Source: Chamaecrista fasciculata
Taxonomy: Eukaryota > Streptophyta > Magnoliopsida > Fabales > Fabaceae
NCBI GenBank assembly: GCA_003254925.1
Contig: QANZ01034463.1
Location: 35,550-99,549, forward strand
Direction of reading: 5' to 3'
DNA: 64,000 nt
Part shown: one piece after another, positions 13,016-25,700 of the stretch
How the letters are laid out: each line of letters opens with the position of its first letter
Numbering within the stretch: position 1 is the stretch's first letter
Position numbers and translations under genes: made by a program
Notes under the pieces: generated by a model
Databases searched by the model: none
Told to the model about the DNA's origin: nothing
What the model saw: only the letters and a program-made list of their open reading frames with translations

Positions 13016-13082
13016 AAAATATATATATATATCTTATATTATATTGCTCCACCCCTTTCTGGTCGTCCACATTTTAAAACTA

Positions 13083-13512
13083 GGGTAAATTACACTTTGG
13101 TACCCTGTGGTTTGACCCTATTTCACTTTGGTACCCTGTGGTTTGAAACTTGACATTTTGGTACCCTGTGGTATTCTCTATTAACACTTTGGTACTCTTT
13201 GGAGCTATTTTGTAATTTTAACCATAATAAATTTTACAAAAATCACATATTGACCCCAAAAAAATTTTAAATTTTTCATTTTAGTCCCTATATAATATGT
13301 ATCCAAGGACCTATTTGTAATTTTTTGAAAATTTTTTGGGGTCAAAATGTAATTTTTGTAAAATTTGTTATGGTTAAAATTACAAAATAGCTCCAAAGGG
13401 TACCAAAGTGTTAATGGAGAATACCACAGTGTACCAAAGTGTCAAGTTTCAAACCACAGGGTACCAAAGTGAAATAGGGTCAAACCACAGGGTACCAAAG
13501 TGTAATTTACCC
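13083..13512. mobile_element. Foldback MITE with 9-bp target duplication
   Basis: A 430-base element starting GGGTAAATTACACTTTGG and ending in its reverse complement. The inverted arms run for most of the length with few mismatches, meeting near 13297. It is flanked by the 9-base direct repeat TTAAAACTA (13074-13082 and 13513-13521). Long arms and a 9-base duplication are typical of Mutator-like non-autonomous elements. No transposase is present. Confidence 0.75.
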
Positions 13513-13599
13513 TTAAAACTATAGTACAAAATTAATAATAAGAGGAAAATTATTATTTGATCAATTTTTTTTTACTGAGTTAACGATTTAGTCTCTCAT

Positions 13600-14320
13600 T
13601 TATTTTACATACATATTTGCGTGCCCCTTAAGGTACGCAAAGGCTCTGGTATATATTTTTTTTTTATACGCACAAAAGATCAGTTACAAATGAAGATCAG
13701 AAAAAATAACATAAAGTTTGTCTCGAAGGAACAAATAAGTCGGAAGCCAACTAAAAAGCTCCTTGGCGAGCGCCGGCGGGGCATGATGAACCTTCAAGTC
13801 GACATGAGAAAGAAGGTTTTTGATGTCCGTTGTGAGCAAGCTTTCGTTGACTGTAGATCCTCCACGGTTGAAGATGTTCGCCAAATGTTTGTAGGAGAAG
13901 GTGAGAGCAATTCTCCCGTGTAAATGGTGATGCAGTTTGAGCACAATCTCTCTGCATGTGTACAAAGTCTCCACCGCTTTATACAAGATATATGTGAATC
14001 AATGTGATATTTGCACAGAAAAAGTGAGCGGCCGCTTTTCCACATTTATTTATTAATTAGTTTAAGAAGTTTAAGATTAGGCGGAGGAGGAACCTGCAGA
14101 AGAGTATAGCCACCGTGGGCAAATGAGGTCCACGTGTCAGAATACGAATCCCTCGTTATTGGCGCCATTGAACAACGACTAAAAACGAAGCCACTAATTC
14201 CCAAAACACCCCCGAGACAAACGAACTTGACCAAGGACCAAACTTATTAATCAATTCGTTTCATCGTAAATTTAAGAATAATGAGAGTGAGAGAGTGGTA
14301 GGCACGTGGCGAGGGGACGA
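13600..14320 (-). other. Promoter-like patch with two G-boxes; possible small transcript
   Basis: Two perfect CACGTG G-boxes (14131-14136 in CACGTGTC, 14303-14308 in CACGTGGC) lie 172 bases apart, less AT-rich than their surroundings. On the minus strand a TATAAA (13983-13978) follows, then an ATG at 13957 opening a 68-codon frame with no recognisable domain. A second minus-strand frame (14234-14046) is also unrecognised. This could be a small unannotated gene or a distal regulatory region. Confidence 0.25.
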
Positions 14321-14421
14321 CAGTCAGAAGAAGATGGTGAGTTAAAGGATATGGAAAGGAAAAGGACAACTGGACAATTTGAAGTGGTTAGATAGAGGAA
14401 ATAAAAGAAAGTGGGAGTAGT

Positions 14422-14442
14422 TATATATATATATATATATAT
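14422..14442. repeat. (TA)n microsatellite
   Basis: About ten TA units. Confidence 0.9.
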
Positions 14443-17400
14443 GTACAATTAGCAGTCTCACTTAAACGCAAATTGAGAATATTACAATGGTCGTTTGAAA
14501 ATTGAAACTGAAATTACATATATATTTTAGTGAATGTACATAACATAAGGATCTGAGTTAAATCAATTGCTGTACTTAACACGGCAAGATTGGGTTTAGG
14601 TTTTGGGGAGGAAGAGGCATTGAATGAAGTTATTAGGCGGAGGGAAAATGAAAAAAAAGGAATTGAAAGCTAGTCAGCATGAGTCATATTCACTGCTCTC
14701 CTTGTCCAAATTATGAACTTTTTTTAAAGCTCCTATGCATCCATAATAATGGAACCAGCTATTACTTGAAAGTGATGCTTACAACCTACAGCTCCAACAC
14801 CAATACGGCAATACCAAAACCAAAAGATAAATATCTTCCTCTATATTACTCCTTATGAACAAGTATATATCCTGTATGTGAATGATCTTATGGTACTTTG
14901 ATAAACTGGATATATCCCTCAAGCAACACACAAATTACAAACAGCTTTAATTTACGCATGAAGGCACGATCTTCAATTAATCCCACTATCTCTACGTGTG
15001 ATTACGTAATTACATTGTCGATAAAGTGCTCGAATCTCTCATCTAACGGTCTCCACTATTAATTAAATTATAGGGACACTTGCTAGCGTCACTCTCTAAT
15101 TCACACCATCTACTTTGAAACCACATGTAATATACTATATATTGAACTTACTTTGCTTGTCATTGAATTCTCATCACCAGCTTGATACACAGTAAATATC
15201 TCTCAAAGATATCAGATTTTAGAAAGCAGTGTATAACGGTCTTGCTTACCCATTCTGCTACATCCAATCAATTATTAAAAACCCTCATATGCTGCTACTA
15301 AAATGCCAAGAAATGAATGCTTGTTTCGGAAAGTGCACGCATTCATAGTAACAATAATTTTATGGACCCCATGCTTTGCAAGTTTGCATTAATAAATTTA
15401 CACTGCTTCTGTCTCAGTGGGAGCGAGAACTTGGATAGAATGTATATATTTTATAGGTCTGTAAGAATTTAAACTTTAAACAGTGCTAAGTAATTACAAT
15501 TCCTGAATATAAATATTTTCGCATGCATTTTGATGATACTTGATAGGGTATATAATATAACATAGGCTAGCCCATTGCTCCACTCTGATTTCTCCATGTG
15601 ACCCTATTCGTCTCTGTACACTCTGCATGCTCATCCTATCTAATCTTCCTCTGCTTCTGCATCTAACTGGTTCATCCGATCCATTTCTGGTATAATAATT
15701 GAGTCATCTGTATGATTGCTGTTGCGAAATAAAAGAAACAACTGCTTTTTTCCCCAACTTTAATTTTCCCCCACACCTTTTTTTCATTTCATATGTAGTT
15801 CAATTCAATTCAGATCTGCAAATCAATTAAACTTACTTTGAACTATTCCATTTCGTTTCATACGAAAAATCTTATTCTATCACCTTCTCATCTCTGACTA
15901 CTAACTTTGAACACATAAAGGGTAAAGAAATTAAAAGGACAGAGGGAGAAAAGTTATATATATATAATCTGCATTTCTAAGTGAAAAAAATGAAAAGAAA
16001 AGAAGATGAGTGGTCCCTATCGTTATCCTCAATTTCCCAGGTCTCTGTATTCCCGTTTATATGAAATATGAACGTGGTAGGAGATCGAGCTCACTTCCCA
16101 ATCCTGAAACTCCCATGTTCTCTCTCACTCACCGACCTTCTTCCACTGCACACATTCCTTCATTATCATAATGGCTTTTTTTTCTGCATTATATATATAT
16201 ATATATTCCTCTCCAATCTCCATCCTCACTTTACATTATAATATAGATTTCAATGACTCCAGAATCAAAGGTTGCATGTGAGAATACCCTGAAATCACCG
16301 TGTTGCCACAGGCTTCAATTTGATTAAGAAAGAAACTAATTAATGGATATGGGAATGGGATAATCATTCCTATATATATATATATGGACCACACTTCCAT
16401 TTAAACGGTTTTTTTGTTTCATGACTTCCTCATATTTGATTATTAATTTAATCATCTTTGAGTATCTTTTACGCACTGCAGAAATTATTTTCGCTTCTGC
16501 CTTCTGGTAAGTAGCTATTAACTAATACTTAAGGTTCTTCTCAGTTCTAAGGAAACCAAGAACTATTTGTAGCTTCTCTTTTCAACGGCTACATTTGTTA
16601 TTTTAATTCTTTGATTGAATAATTCCAAAGGTTTTGTTACCCAAAATAATAATAATAATAATTTTAAAGGTTTGAAGATGAATGGTGGATACATTCCTGG
16701 AAGTAGTATATATCTCGGTATCTCCTTCCGGCATTCACTTGCCAATTTGTCTATTTCTTTTTTTTTCGTTGAAAGGAAATATATATTAAAAACAAAGTTG
16801 TCTATTTCGCCTTTTGTTTCCGAAAACGAAACAGCGAAATAATCAAAAGGTGAGAATAATAAAGTGAAGTAAGCATTGATTAACCTTAAAAAAGAAATAA
16901 AGATTTCAGTTTTATTCCCTTAGCCCTTATTATTTGGATGTCTTATAGGTTGCCAAATAGGCAAATACTACTCAACAGTATCAGCTTGATAATCCAGTGA
17001 CTAGTGGAATAAAATAATTAAAGGGAAAGTAGCAGAAGATACAGTAGCCACTAGCTCATGTGGGTTTAGTTGGCTTCTCCCAAGTCCTAATATTAATTAA
17101 TTAAGTTCATATAATTAAGCAAATAGTATAACCTATGTATGTTGTGCATTTAATAAACGGTAGCTTAAAGCTTCCCTTTAAGAAAAAGCAATGAGCCTGT
17201 CTGTGTTCGAGGTTCTAAAAGTAGGCTGGAGGTTGTTGTACTTGAATATCACGTTGTTTAAGGCAGTTCCAAAAGGGAAGTGGAAAGTTGGATTAATTTA
17301 TTTTATTGAAAGTGAAAGCAATGGACCAAAATTAAAGAAAAAAAAAAAAAAAANTTCTTCTCGATCGTCTCAGTCATATACATTCGTTCATACATAGGCT

Positions 17401-19274
17401 CGTGATGCCTAAACCCTCCTACTATGCTAGTATATAACTATATATAATCATACATGCATTTCTTTTTACAATGATGGGTTCAGATCCTAACTTTTTACAT
17501 TTATAGATGCTGACGGTGATGATGCAATCTTCTGTTATATCTTACATTTCGCTAAAATCAAAAGGTTCTTTTAGTAGTTACATGTTCAAGAAACAAATTT
17601 ACCTAATATTAGTGGCTTTCTATAAAACAAAAGAAAGAAAGGGATTATATTGGATTTATTTAATGGGTTTTCTGAAGGAATGCTGTGTATGTATGTATGT
17701 ATGTGGAGAGCCTGTCGGCCACTACATATAACTTTCTTCATTCACTTGTCAGTTTTACAAGCCAGCCAGAGGCGCACTCGGCACAGTTTAGGGTCGATAT
17801 GAATAGAGTCCAATCTTTTTGGTGGAAGCTAAGGATTAGACATGACCGCAAAAAAGTTTCACTCCTGTTCTTTATTTTTGCATTATATATATATGACCTC
17901 CAAACCCAATGATTGCAACGGAAAAAAAGAAAATGTTTTTTTTCATGAAAAGAAAATTTGAGTGAAGAGATGACTCCCCAGTCTAAGGTCAGGATAAGCT
18001 TGGAGGCTTAATAAGCATTTACAGAAATACTTACAAATAACCCATCAAATGAGGCATTATTAAGAATCGAACCCAAGCTATGCAATTGGCATGGAGGGAA
18101 GGTGACTAAGTGAGCCAAATCTTATTGACAAAAAAAAAAAATTGTTTAAAAAATAATAGATTGAAATGTGAAGTCTGGCAGATTAGTCTTCTAGCTCAGA
18201 AATATCCATCATGTGTTGCTAAATGATTAAATGCCTTGAAATGGAGATATGCTGAATGCTGATGATTGAAAATGTGTAGTGATTGAAGTTTCTTTCAGGC
18301 AAAAAAAAGAAAATGTCTGTAGTGATTAGTATCCACGATGATGAGCATTCCCCAGCGACCACCATACATGCTCCATCATATCTTTATTGTCATAACATGC
18401 GTGCGTTGGCTTCATTGCTCGGTATATTAATATATCATTATCAACTATTACCATTTAGCATGATGGCGCTGTGTAATTGTATTCACGATGCTTGCTTATG
18501 GTCAAATTAAACCCTCCTTTTTTTTTTGGTCAGAAAATTAAACACAAAGTTAGTTTCTTTTTTTTTTGGACAGGCAAAAGTCACATTTGGCCCAATATCA
18601 GAAAGGCCCAAGCTTAACCGAACTTAAGAGGCTAGAGTTACATAGAGCAACGGGCCATAGAAAAAGCGTACAATCATACATTTTTTTTTGGCCAACAATA
18701 ATACATAATTTTGGTTCATAAAAAAATCCAATTATAAACTGGTAATATTTAGTTATCAATATCATCATGGAATTGTCTTCGGAGTTCTGACCACCCGCGA
18801 AAAACTTATCTCGTTTATACATATTTATATATAGTAATATAAATAATTAGATATGCATATATATAGCAACTAGAAATATATTTATATACCAAAATGGCCG
18901 CTCTTTTAAATAACAAATTAAACTTTTAAATAAATAAATAGTGCATTTAATGTGGTGATAGAGAGACTACAACATCCAAATTGAAGAACCTAGCGTTGTC
19001 CCGTTTGTTTTTTTAACTCTTTTTTTCTAAGCGCAAATTTGTGGTTTGTATTGTAACCAAGAAAACGAGACTTTGTTGGTGGTTCGTGGTGCTTAGACCT
19101 TTCGATTCTCTCTTTATCACCAAGCTGGTCTCCGGCGAGGTCACTTTTCTGGTAAGCTTGTCCTTTTCTGGCACAATTATTATGCCTTAGCTTCTACACC
19201 CTAGTTCATGATTTTCCTATGTGAGTTCAAACTTGCTCAATTTCGCTGCTATTCCTCTTTTATCAGATTCATCC
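14443..19274. other. Intergenic plus VTE3 promoter, no gene seen
   Basis: Long AT-rich stretch with several short TA runs (for example near 16190 and 16375) and a single N at 17354 after a poly(A) run. No ORF resembles a known protein. The last 250 bases before 19275 are probably the VTE3 leader; a GT donor-like site near 19151 (CTGGTAAGC) hints at a leader intron. In Arabidopsis, AGG1 lies at the matching position; I did not find its C-terminal CxxL-type coding signature here. Confidence 0.4.
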
Positions 19275-21112
19275 ATGGCTTCCGTAATGCTCAGTGGAGC
19301 TGAAAATCTTACGCTTTTCAGTAGTAGGACCCCAAATAAATTAGGCTTTACAGGGTCAGATTTGCACATAAAGAACGTCCCCAGAGTCGGTTTTGTTAAT
19401 TCTACTAGAATCCCCAATTCTAGGACCATAGTACCTAAGTGTAGTCTCTCAGCTTCCAGGCCTACCTCACAGCCAAGGTTCATACAGCACAAGAAAGAAG
19501 CCTTTTGGTTCTATAGGTTTCTCTCAATTGTGTACGACCATGTTATAAATCCTGGTCATTGGACTGAGGATATGAGGGACGAGGCACTTGAACCAGCTGA
19601 CCTCAGTCATAGAGATATGATAGTGGTAGATGTTGGTGGTGGCACTGGTTTTACTACATTGGGTATAGTGAAGACTGTGGATGCAAAGAATGTTACTATT
19701 CTGGACCAGTCACCTCATCAGCTTGCTAAGGCCAAGAAGAAGGAACCACTGAAGGAATGCAAAATTATTGAGGGCGATGCCGAAGATCTTCCATTTCGTA
19801 CTGATTATGCTGATAGATACGTATCTGCAGGAAGGTACACTTCAACCTTTCCTGTTCACATTTTTTAATAAAATTTCTTTCCATCTTCACATATTGTAGA
19901 AGCCTCTATTGAAAATTAGTTTGCTTTATGTATGCTTATGGCCTAGTTCTGTCATTTAAGAGGATGAATATGTAAAATTACTGACACATGAATGCTATAT
20001 AAAAATAGTGGATTGCCTGACAGTGTTAATATGCTTTCATTTCTCAGTATTGAGTACTGGCCAGATCCACAACGTGGCATAAGGGAAGCATACAGGGTTT
20101 TGAAACTTGGAGGCAAAGCATGTGTAATTGGACCAGTGTACCCAACATATTGGTTGTCACGCTTCTTTGCTGATGTTTGGATGCTTTTCCCAAAGGAGGA
20201 AGAGTACATTGAGTGGTTTGAAAAGGCTGGATTCAAGAATGTCCAATTGAAGAGGATTGGCCCAAAATGGTATCGAGGGGTTCGTCGTCATGGATTGATT
20301 ATGGGTTGTTCTGTGACTGGTGTTAAACCTGCATCTGGAGATTCTCCTTTACAGGTATTTGTCATCTTACCTCTCAATTCATATTTCTGTCCCGTCTTTC
20401 TTGGGGTTACCTGCTGTTTCATTTAATGTGGAATCAATGGTAGTTTCTCTGTACCTTACCAAGACATTGGAGGGTGTTATTTTCAATAGGCTTTTGATAT
20501 GTATCGTTGCTATGTTGCTTTCTTACTATATATATATATATATTTGCCTGACATTCAAATACCTCTTCACTAGTGTGGTATGATGGAAAAAGTCCTGATA
20601 TTAACGTTTAGCAAAATCACTCATGTAAATACATTCCACTGAGAAGTTAGGTGTAAGCACTGCTGACAAAATTTCAGTCAACTGCAAAATGTTCTATACA
20701 TCATATGCTAACATGTAAAGATAGTATCTAAGGTCCCTTACAAAATTAGCAATGCCTTAATTCATTTGCTCATTGAAACTTCAAAAATGGTAGCAACATG
20801 CATTCTTGCTGATTTTCCTTGGTTTTCTACTGATGGCTTTCTCTTTCCCCTTGCCTTTATCAATTCCTCCCTCCCCATTCCCCTCTTCCTCCTCTCACCT
20901 TTTAATTAATTAATTTGATGTATTGGAATTAAGAAAGTTGTACAAATTTGATGCAGCTTGGTCCTAAGGAAGAAGATGTGAAAGAGCCTGTGAAACCTTT
21001 GACTTTCTTATCGCGGCTCATCTTGGGTGCATTGGCTGCTACATGGTTTGTATTGGTTCCTATTTACATGTGGCTCAAAGATCAAATTGTCCCCAAAGGT
21101 CAGCCTATCTGA
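19275..21112 (+). CDS. VTE3: 2-methyl-6-phytyl-1,4-hydroquinone methyltransferase (MPBQ/MSBQ MT), plastidial
   Basis: SAM-dependent enzyme of the plastid inner envelope that methylates MPBQ in tocopherol synthesis and MSBQ in plastoquinone-9 synthesis. Exons: 19275-19834, 20048-20354, 20957-21112; 1,023 bases give 340 residues (Arabidopsis VTE3 is about 338). Residues 1 to about 55 are a Ser/Arg-rich transit peptide. The SAM-binding glycine motif VVDVGGGTG is at 117-125, with ILDQSP as the acidic-loop strand. DRYVSAGSIEYWPDP spans the first exon junction. A single C-terminal membrane anchor, about residues 304-329, sits before a short polar tail, as in the family. The ATG at 19275 is chosen because it starts the transit peptide; the frame is open further upstream but has no other ATG. 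It is convergent with the cyclophilin gene 1.6 kb away. Confidence 0.95.
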
Positions 21113-22735
21113 GAGAATGTTTAGCTAAGGAACCTTGTGTTACTTTCAATGTCTTGTTTAAATTTTCTTCAAACAAACAAGATTAAATGTGCAATCAAGA
21201 AACTTCTTTTTAATATCTTCACGGGAATGATTAATTTAATTCACAGTCACGTAGTCTCAGCCAGTTAAGCTAATGCTTCTGCATGCATTTGCTATCTTGA
21301 CAAAGTCAGCATTCAAGCATTTGCAAGGCTGTGAACGAAATAATTGCAAGGATGTAAATATGCACTTGTATAATCTAATGTGTGTTAAATGAAACTAGAG
21401 CATCCAAACGAATTCCAAAAATGTTACTTTTCCATTTAAATTGTAGGTTCACGTTCTCCCTTGCGATCTCAGACCCTTATTAACCTGTCTAATTTATCTC
21501 GGCTTTCGTAGAAAGTTTAATAAAGCCCTTGAAATTGAAAAGTCTCTGGCAATATTATAAACTGACGGGTGAATTCTCAAAATAGTAAAAGTATACTTTT
21601 TTTTTAGGATTTATCTCCTAAGGGAACATGTTAAAGTTTCTTGAAAAAATAATTTAGAACATCTCATATCTTGAAATTTACGAAAATTTATTTAAAAAAT
21701 AATTTTTAATGTTTGAAAACTCATTTAATCAATCAAAAGAAATCTTAACATGTGCCCTAAGGGCACGTGTTAGAAGAACTTTTTTTTATACCACGCTTCA
21801 ATGATTCGTCACAGTAACGCTTGGAAAATCAACTACAAAATATTAATTAATAATTAATCTTTAAGAAATAACTCAATCCATGATTTAATCTTCCCAAGAA
21901 TAAGAACGGTCTCTTCAGAAACCAAGTAGGTTTTCAGATGTACTAAAGTGTAATCATAGTACAGAATTGCATCTCTTTTAGAGTTTAAAAAAAAAATTAA
22001 TCCTTAATACTACTTGATGGTTATGTAGAATCTTTATTTCCACATTATATTTTAAATAAAATAGTATTTAGAAATCTGAATTGAAATGAAAGTGATCTTT
22101 CAAGAATTTCTAAATCTGATCTAACTATTAGGGACCTAAAATTCTGAGGAAATCTTAGAGGTATCTTTCAATGTAGAAATTTCAAAGCATGACTAATTGA
22201 CATCACTGTTAAGGACCCAAACCATGAATCCTCAACCAATTCTACATTACCATTATGTGATTAACTAGACACCTCGAATTCAATTTCCAAATACGTAGAC
22301 TAAGAACACGATGAGCGCCAAATAGATTTGCGTTTGAGCTAGGTCTAACCTACCACCATAATATGTAAGCCACCCCTCTAATACTTGAACTACCCATTTG
22401 ATCACCATCACAATGTTCCATGATTGAGCTAAACAGAAACTTCAAACTACTTGACTTCGTCATCCATAGACCAGGACCACTCGGGGCCTGTGAATAAAAT
22501 ACGCACCCACACAGAACCTGATGAGTGCCCATGATAAATTGTTTAATTATCAAACAAATTTTCCCGATCATATACACCAAAATATTAAGTTAAATAACGG
22601 AAAATAGCTCAATCTGTCCCCATCATAATTAGCAATGTAAACCGGGATCAGCTCAAATGGACAGGTTTCGTCATGTCAGTCAATCCAAGAGACACACGAG
22701 ATGGGATATCCTCAACATGAGAATGCCACCTCAAA
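21113..22735. other. Gap between convergent VTE3 and CYP63 genes
   Basis: It holds the 3' UTRs of both genes. An AATAAA at 21519-21524 is a possible poly(A) signal for VTE3. Otherwise AT-rich, with no ORF or repeat I can name. Confidence 0.4.
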
Positions 22736-25700
22736 CTACCTTGCCCCGGAATCAGGACTCGCATCGCCATAGGAAACTAATCCCTTTTGTCCTGACAAAG
22801 AGCTGGATCTAGAACTGCTGGGGGAAATAGAAGTCCTTTTATCTCGACGAATTGGTGATGCAGTTTCTGGGGTTCTAGAGTCGGATGAGTTACGACTCCT
22901 GGAATTAGATCTGAACTTTCCTTTGTCTGGAGAGTGCTGAACACTTTTAGGACCAAGTCGAGATTTTAATCGGTCACTTATTGGAGGCCGCCTGCCTTCT
23001 GGACTAACACTACGAGTTGGACTCCGACTACGATCACGGTTCCTAAAACGGCCACGCACTGGACTATGAGAGATGCTCCTACTCCGGCTTCTTCGGCTTT
23101 GGTATCTAAAGAATGAATAAAAACAAAACATGTGGTCAGTTAAGGCTGTTATATATCAAAAAAATGATTAATTTCATTGAACGATTACAGATACAACAAG
23201 TCTAAATGCACAACATATTTATGTCCTGGGAGAGGGAGAACCTTGGAGGGCTCCTGTGCCTTGGTGGGCTTCGATAACGTCTCTGTGGTGAACGCTTAGG
23301 GTAGCTTCTGTTGCTTGTATGTCTTTAAGGATACAGAACAAGTCAAAACAATGCTCAAAATTTTGCTAGAAATTCAGACAGTTTAACCAAGTGTAATAGG
23401 CCTACCTATCAAAGTTCCTTCTCATATTTCTATCATTATTGCGGTAATAACGGGGTGACCGCTCAGGAGATGGTGTACGATATCTGCGTGCAAAGGCATA
23501 GCGCTCAGTGAAGCCACGCCCTTTTCTAACACGCTTTGGCACACCATTTGGTGAAGGACTTTTCGACAAACCCTGACTATGTTTAGATGCAGCAGGTTGA
23601 CGAGGGCTAGCCAATAAAACATCTTGCTTTTGCTCATCCAACTTCCTAGTAGGACTCTTAGCATGACTTCTTCCCGGGCTAGTATCTCTGATATAAATGT
23701 GTTCACAAAAACTTTATCAGAGATGCGTAGAAATGAAAGGATGTACCAGAGATTATAAAGAGAAGAATTGATATAAAATTATTAGAAGCTGAGAAAGCCA
23801 AGATGTAAAACCTATTGTGATTTGAATCATCCAAATGGGTGAGTTGCTCAGCAGGTTTACTGAATTTGGCCTCAGTATCATGCCCATTATTCAGAAACTC
23901 GGTATTTTCAGGAGATAGTTCACCTTCTTCATGTGATTGCTTGTCCTCAGTTCTTCTAACCTTGGAAAACTCCCCTTGATCTGGTGCAGTTCTAACTGTG
24001 GGAGGGCTGGAAGGTTGCTTTCCTGTTTCTGTAGAATGATGAGCAATTAGTTATAGACAGCACTTAATTTCAGGTTCGCAATTTTCTTTTGTTGGGAGGA
24101 CGGGGAGTCATGCCAGGGATGCAGAAAACTCAGAAAAAGTCAAACAAATAATGCACCTAAATTTCTTTGTTGTTTGTTGTCAGTATGTATTTTACGATCA
24201 GAGATGTGATGAGGAGCTTTCTTGTCATCTGAACCACTATCACTACCACTACCACTATCACTTTCTGTATCACTGTAATCCTCTGAGCTCCTGAAATAAT
24301 GAAAGCAGAGATCAGGCAGACGCTTAGTGTAGGAAAACTATAGTAGAAAACTATGGTAAAGGTTAATCATAATCAGACCATTTGGATTTGTGTCTTGATC
24401 TTGTGCTGTGTTGGCTTCTCTTCCTTTGCTTTCTTCCATTTCTTCTCTTCTTCCCATTCTTGTGCCTACTTTTCCTCAAAGGTTTCCTCTTTCGGTGTTT
24501 CTCATAGCTAGAGGAACTTGAATCAGAAAGTGATGATTCTGACTCTGAATCTGACTCAGAATATGAAGAACCCGAATCACTATCACTGTCGCTATCTGAG
24601 CTGTAAGAATCAGATGTTGAGTGTCTCCTTCTCCTCTTCAAATCCTTGGAAGATTTTTTTCTTCGTCCTCTTGATTTTTTATCAGAACTATCGTCAGAAG
24701 CTGGGGATTTCCCTGATTTTCTCTTTTTACCTAAAATAATAAAGGTTTAATGCACCACGTACCAAAAAATCTAAATTGCAGTATAACCAAGCAGAAGAGA
24801 GGTTTATAATGCAACCAGGTACCTTTCTCCTTCGTCAGCTGGATTTTAGTTTCCGAGCTTTCACCACAATCAATGATTTTAACTGAACGTATAGGCTTCC
24901 CATCTGGTGTTCCCACCTGTTCAATTTTCTTAAGCAGATCTAATCCATTGACAACTTTTCCAAAAACAACATGTTTCCTGCAATGTCACGCGAAAGAAGT
25001 TGAGATAATAATAATAATCTCATCACTTAACAAAGCAGAGATCACCATTCTAATCTCATTAACTTGAAGACAGGAGACATATGAAGAAGTGAAGTCTGCC
25101 TAGACAATTTCCAAAAACACCAGAAGAAAACAGCCTTAACAGCAAATTTGATAGAAATCAAACTTGAACAAAAAACAAGCGAAGCTTATATACCCATCAA
25201 GATGGGGTTGGCGCTTGAAGGTGATAAAGAACTGGGAACCATTGGTATTTGGACCACCATTAGCCATAGACAGAAGACCAGGTCCATCATGCTTCAGTAT
25301 GAAATTTTCATCTGCAGAAAGCAAGGGAACTTGTAAGTTAAAATGAATAATCATGAAAACAGTCCATCAGCATAAGCTCTGAGACAAAATTTTGTTCTAT
25401 CTAAAATTTTTAAAAATTCTAGGTCATTTTGATGATAAAAGAAATTATTAAAAGAAAAGAACAAATGCAAAGGATAAGAAATCATCTTCTCATAGAAAGT
25501 AAAATTACCTGCAAACTTTCCTCCATATATACTTTCTCCACCAGTGCCTGCAAACAAGTCAAAGGTTGTTGATCACCAGTCGTCAAAAAAGATATATCAG
25601 TAAAATAGAGAATCTGCATTGATCAAGATGGGTAAAATGCAGAAACAGCGTACCATTTCCCTTTGAAAAGTCACCACCCTGTTAGGAAATGTAAGAAAAA

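Noticed and set aside
12659..13515. Regularly spaced GGGTACCAAAG-type repeats resembling a CRISPR-like array
   Set aside because: The units are in opposite orientation on the two sides of each centre, spacers vary, and the context is a plant chromosome; these are foldback arms.
12357..19274. AGG1 (G-protein gamma subunit) expected between TRM5 and VTE3
   Set aside because: I looked for the DRWFEGP and C-terminal CxxL-type coding signature on both strands by eye and did not find it; a tblastn search would settle this.
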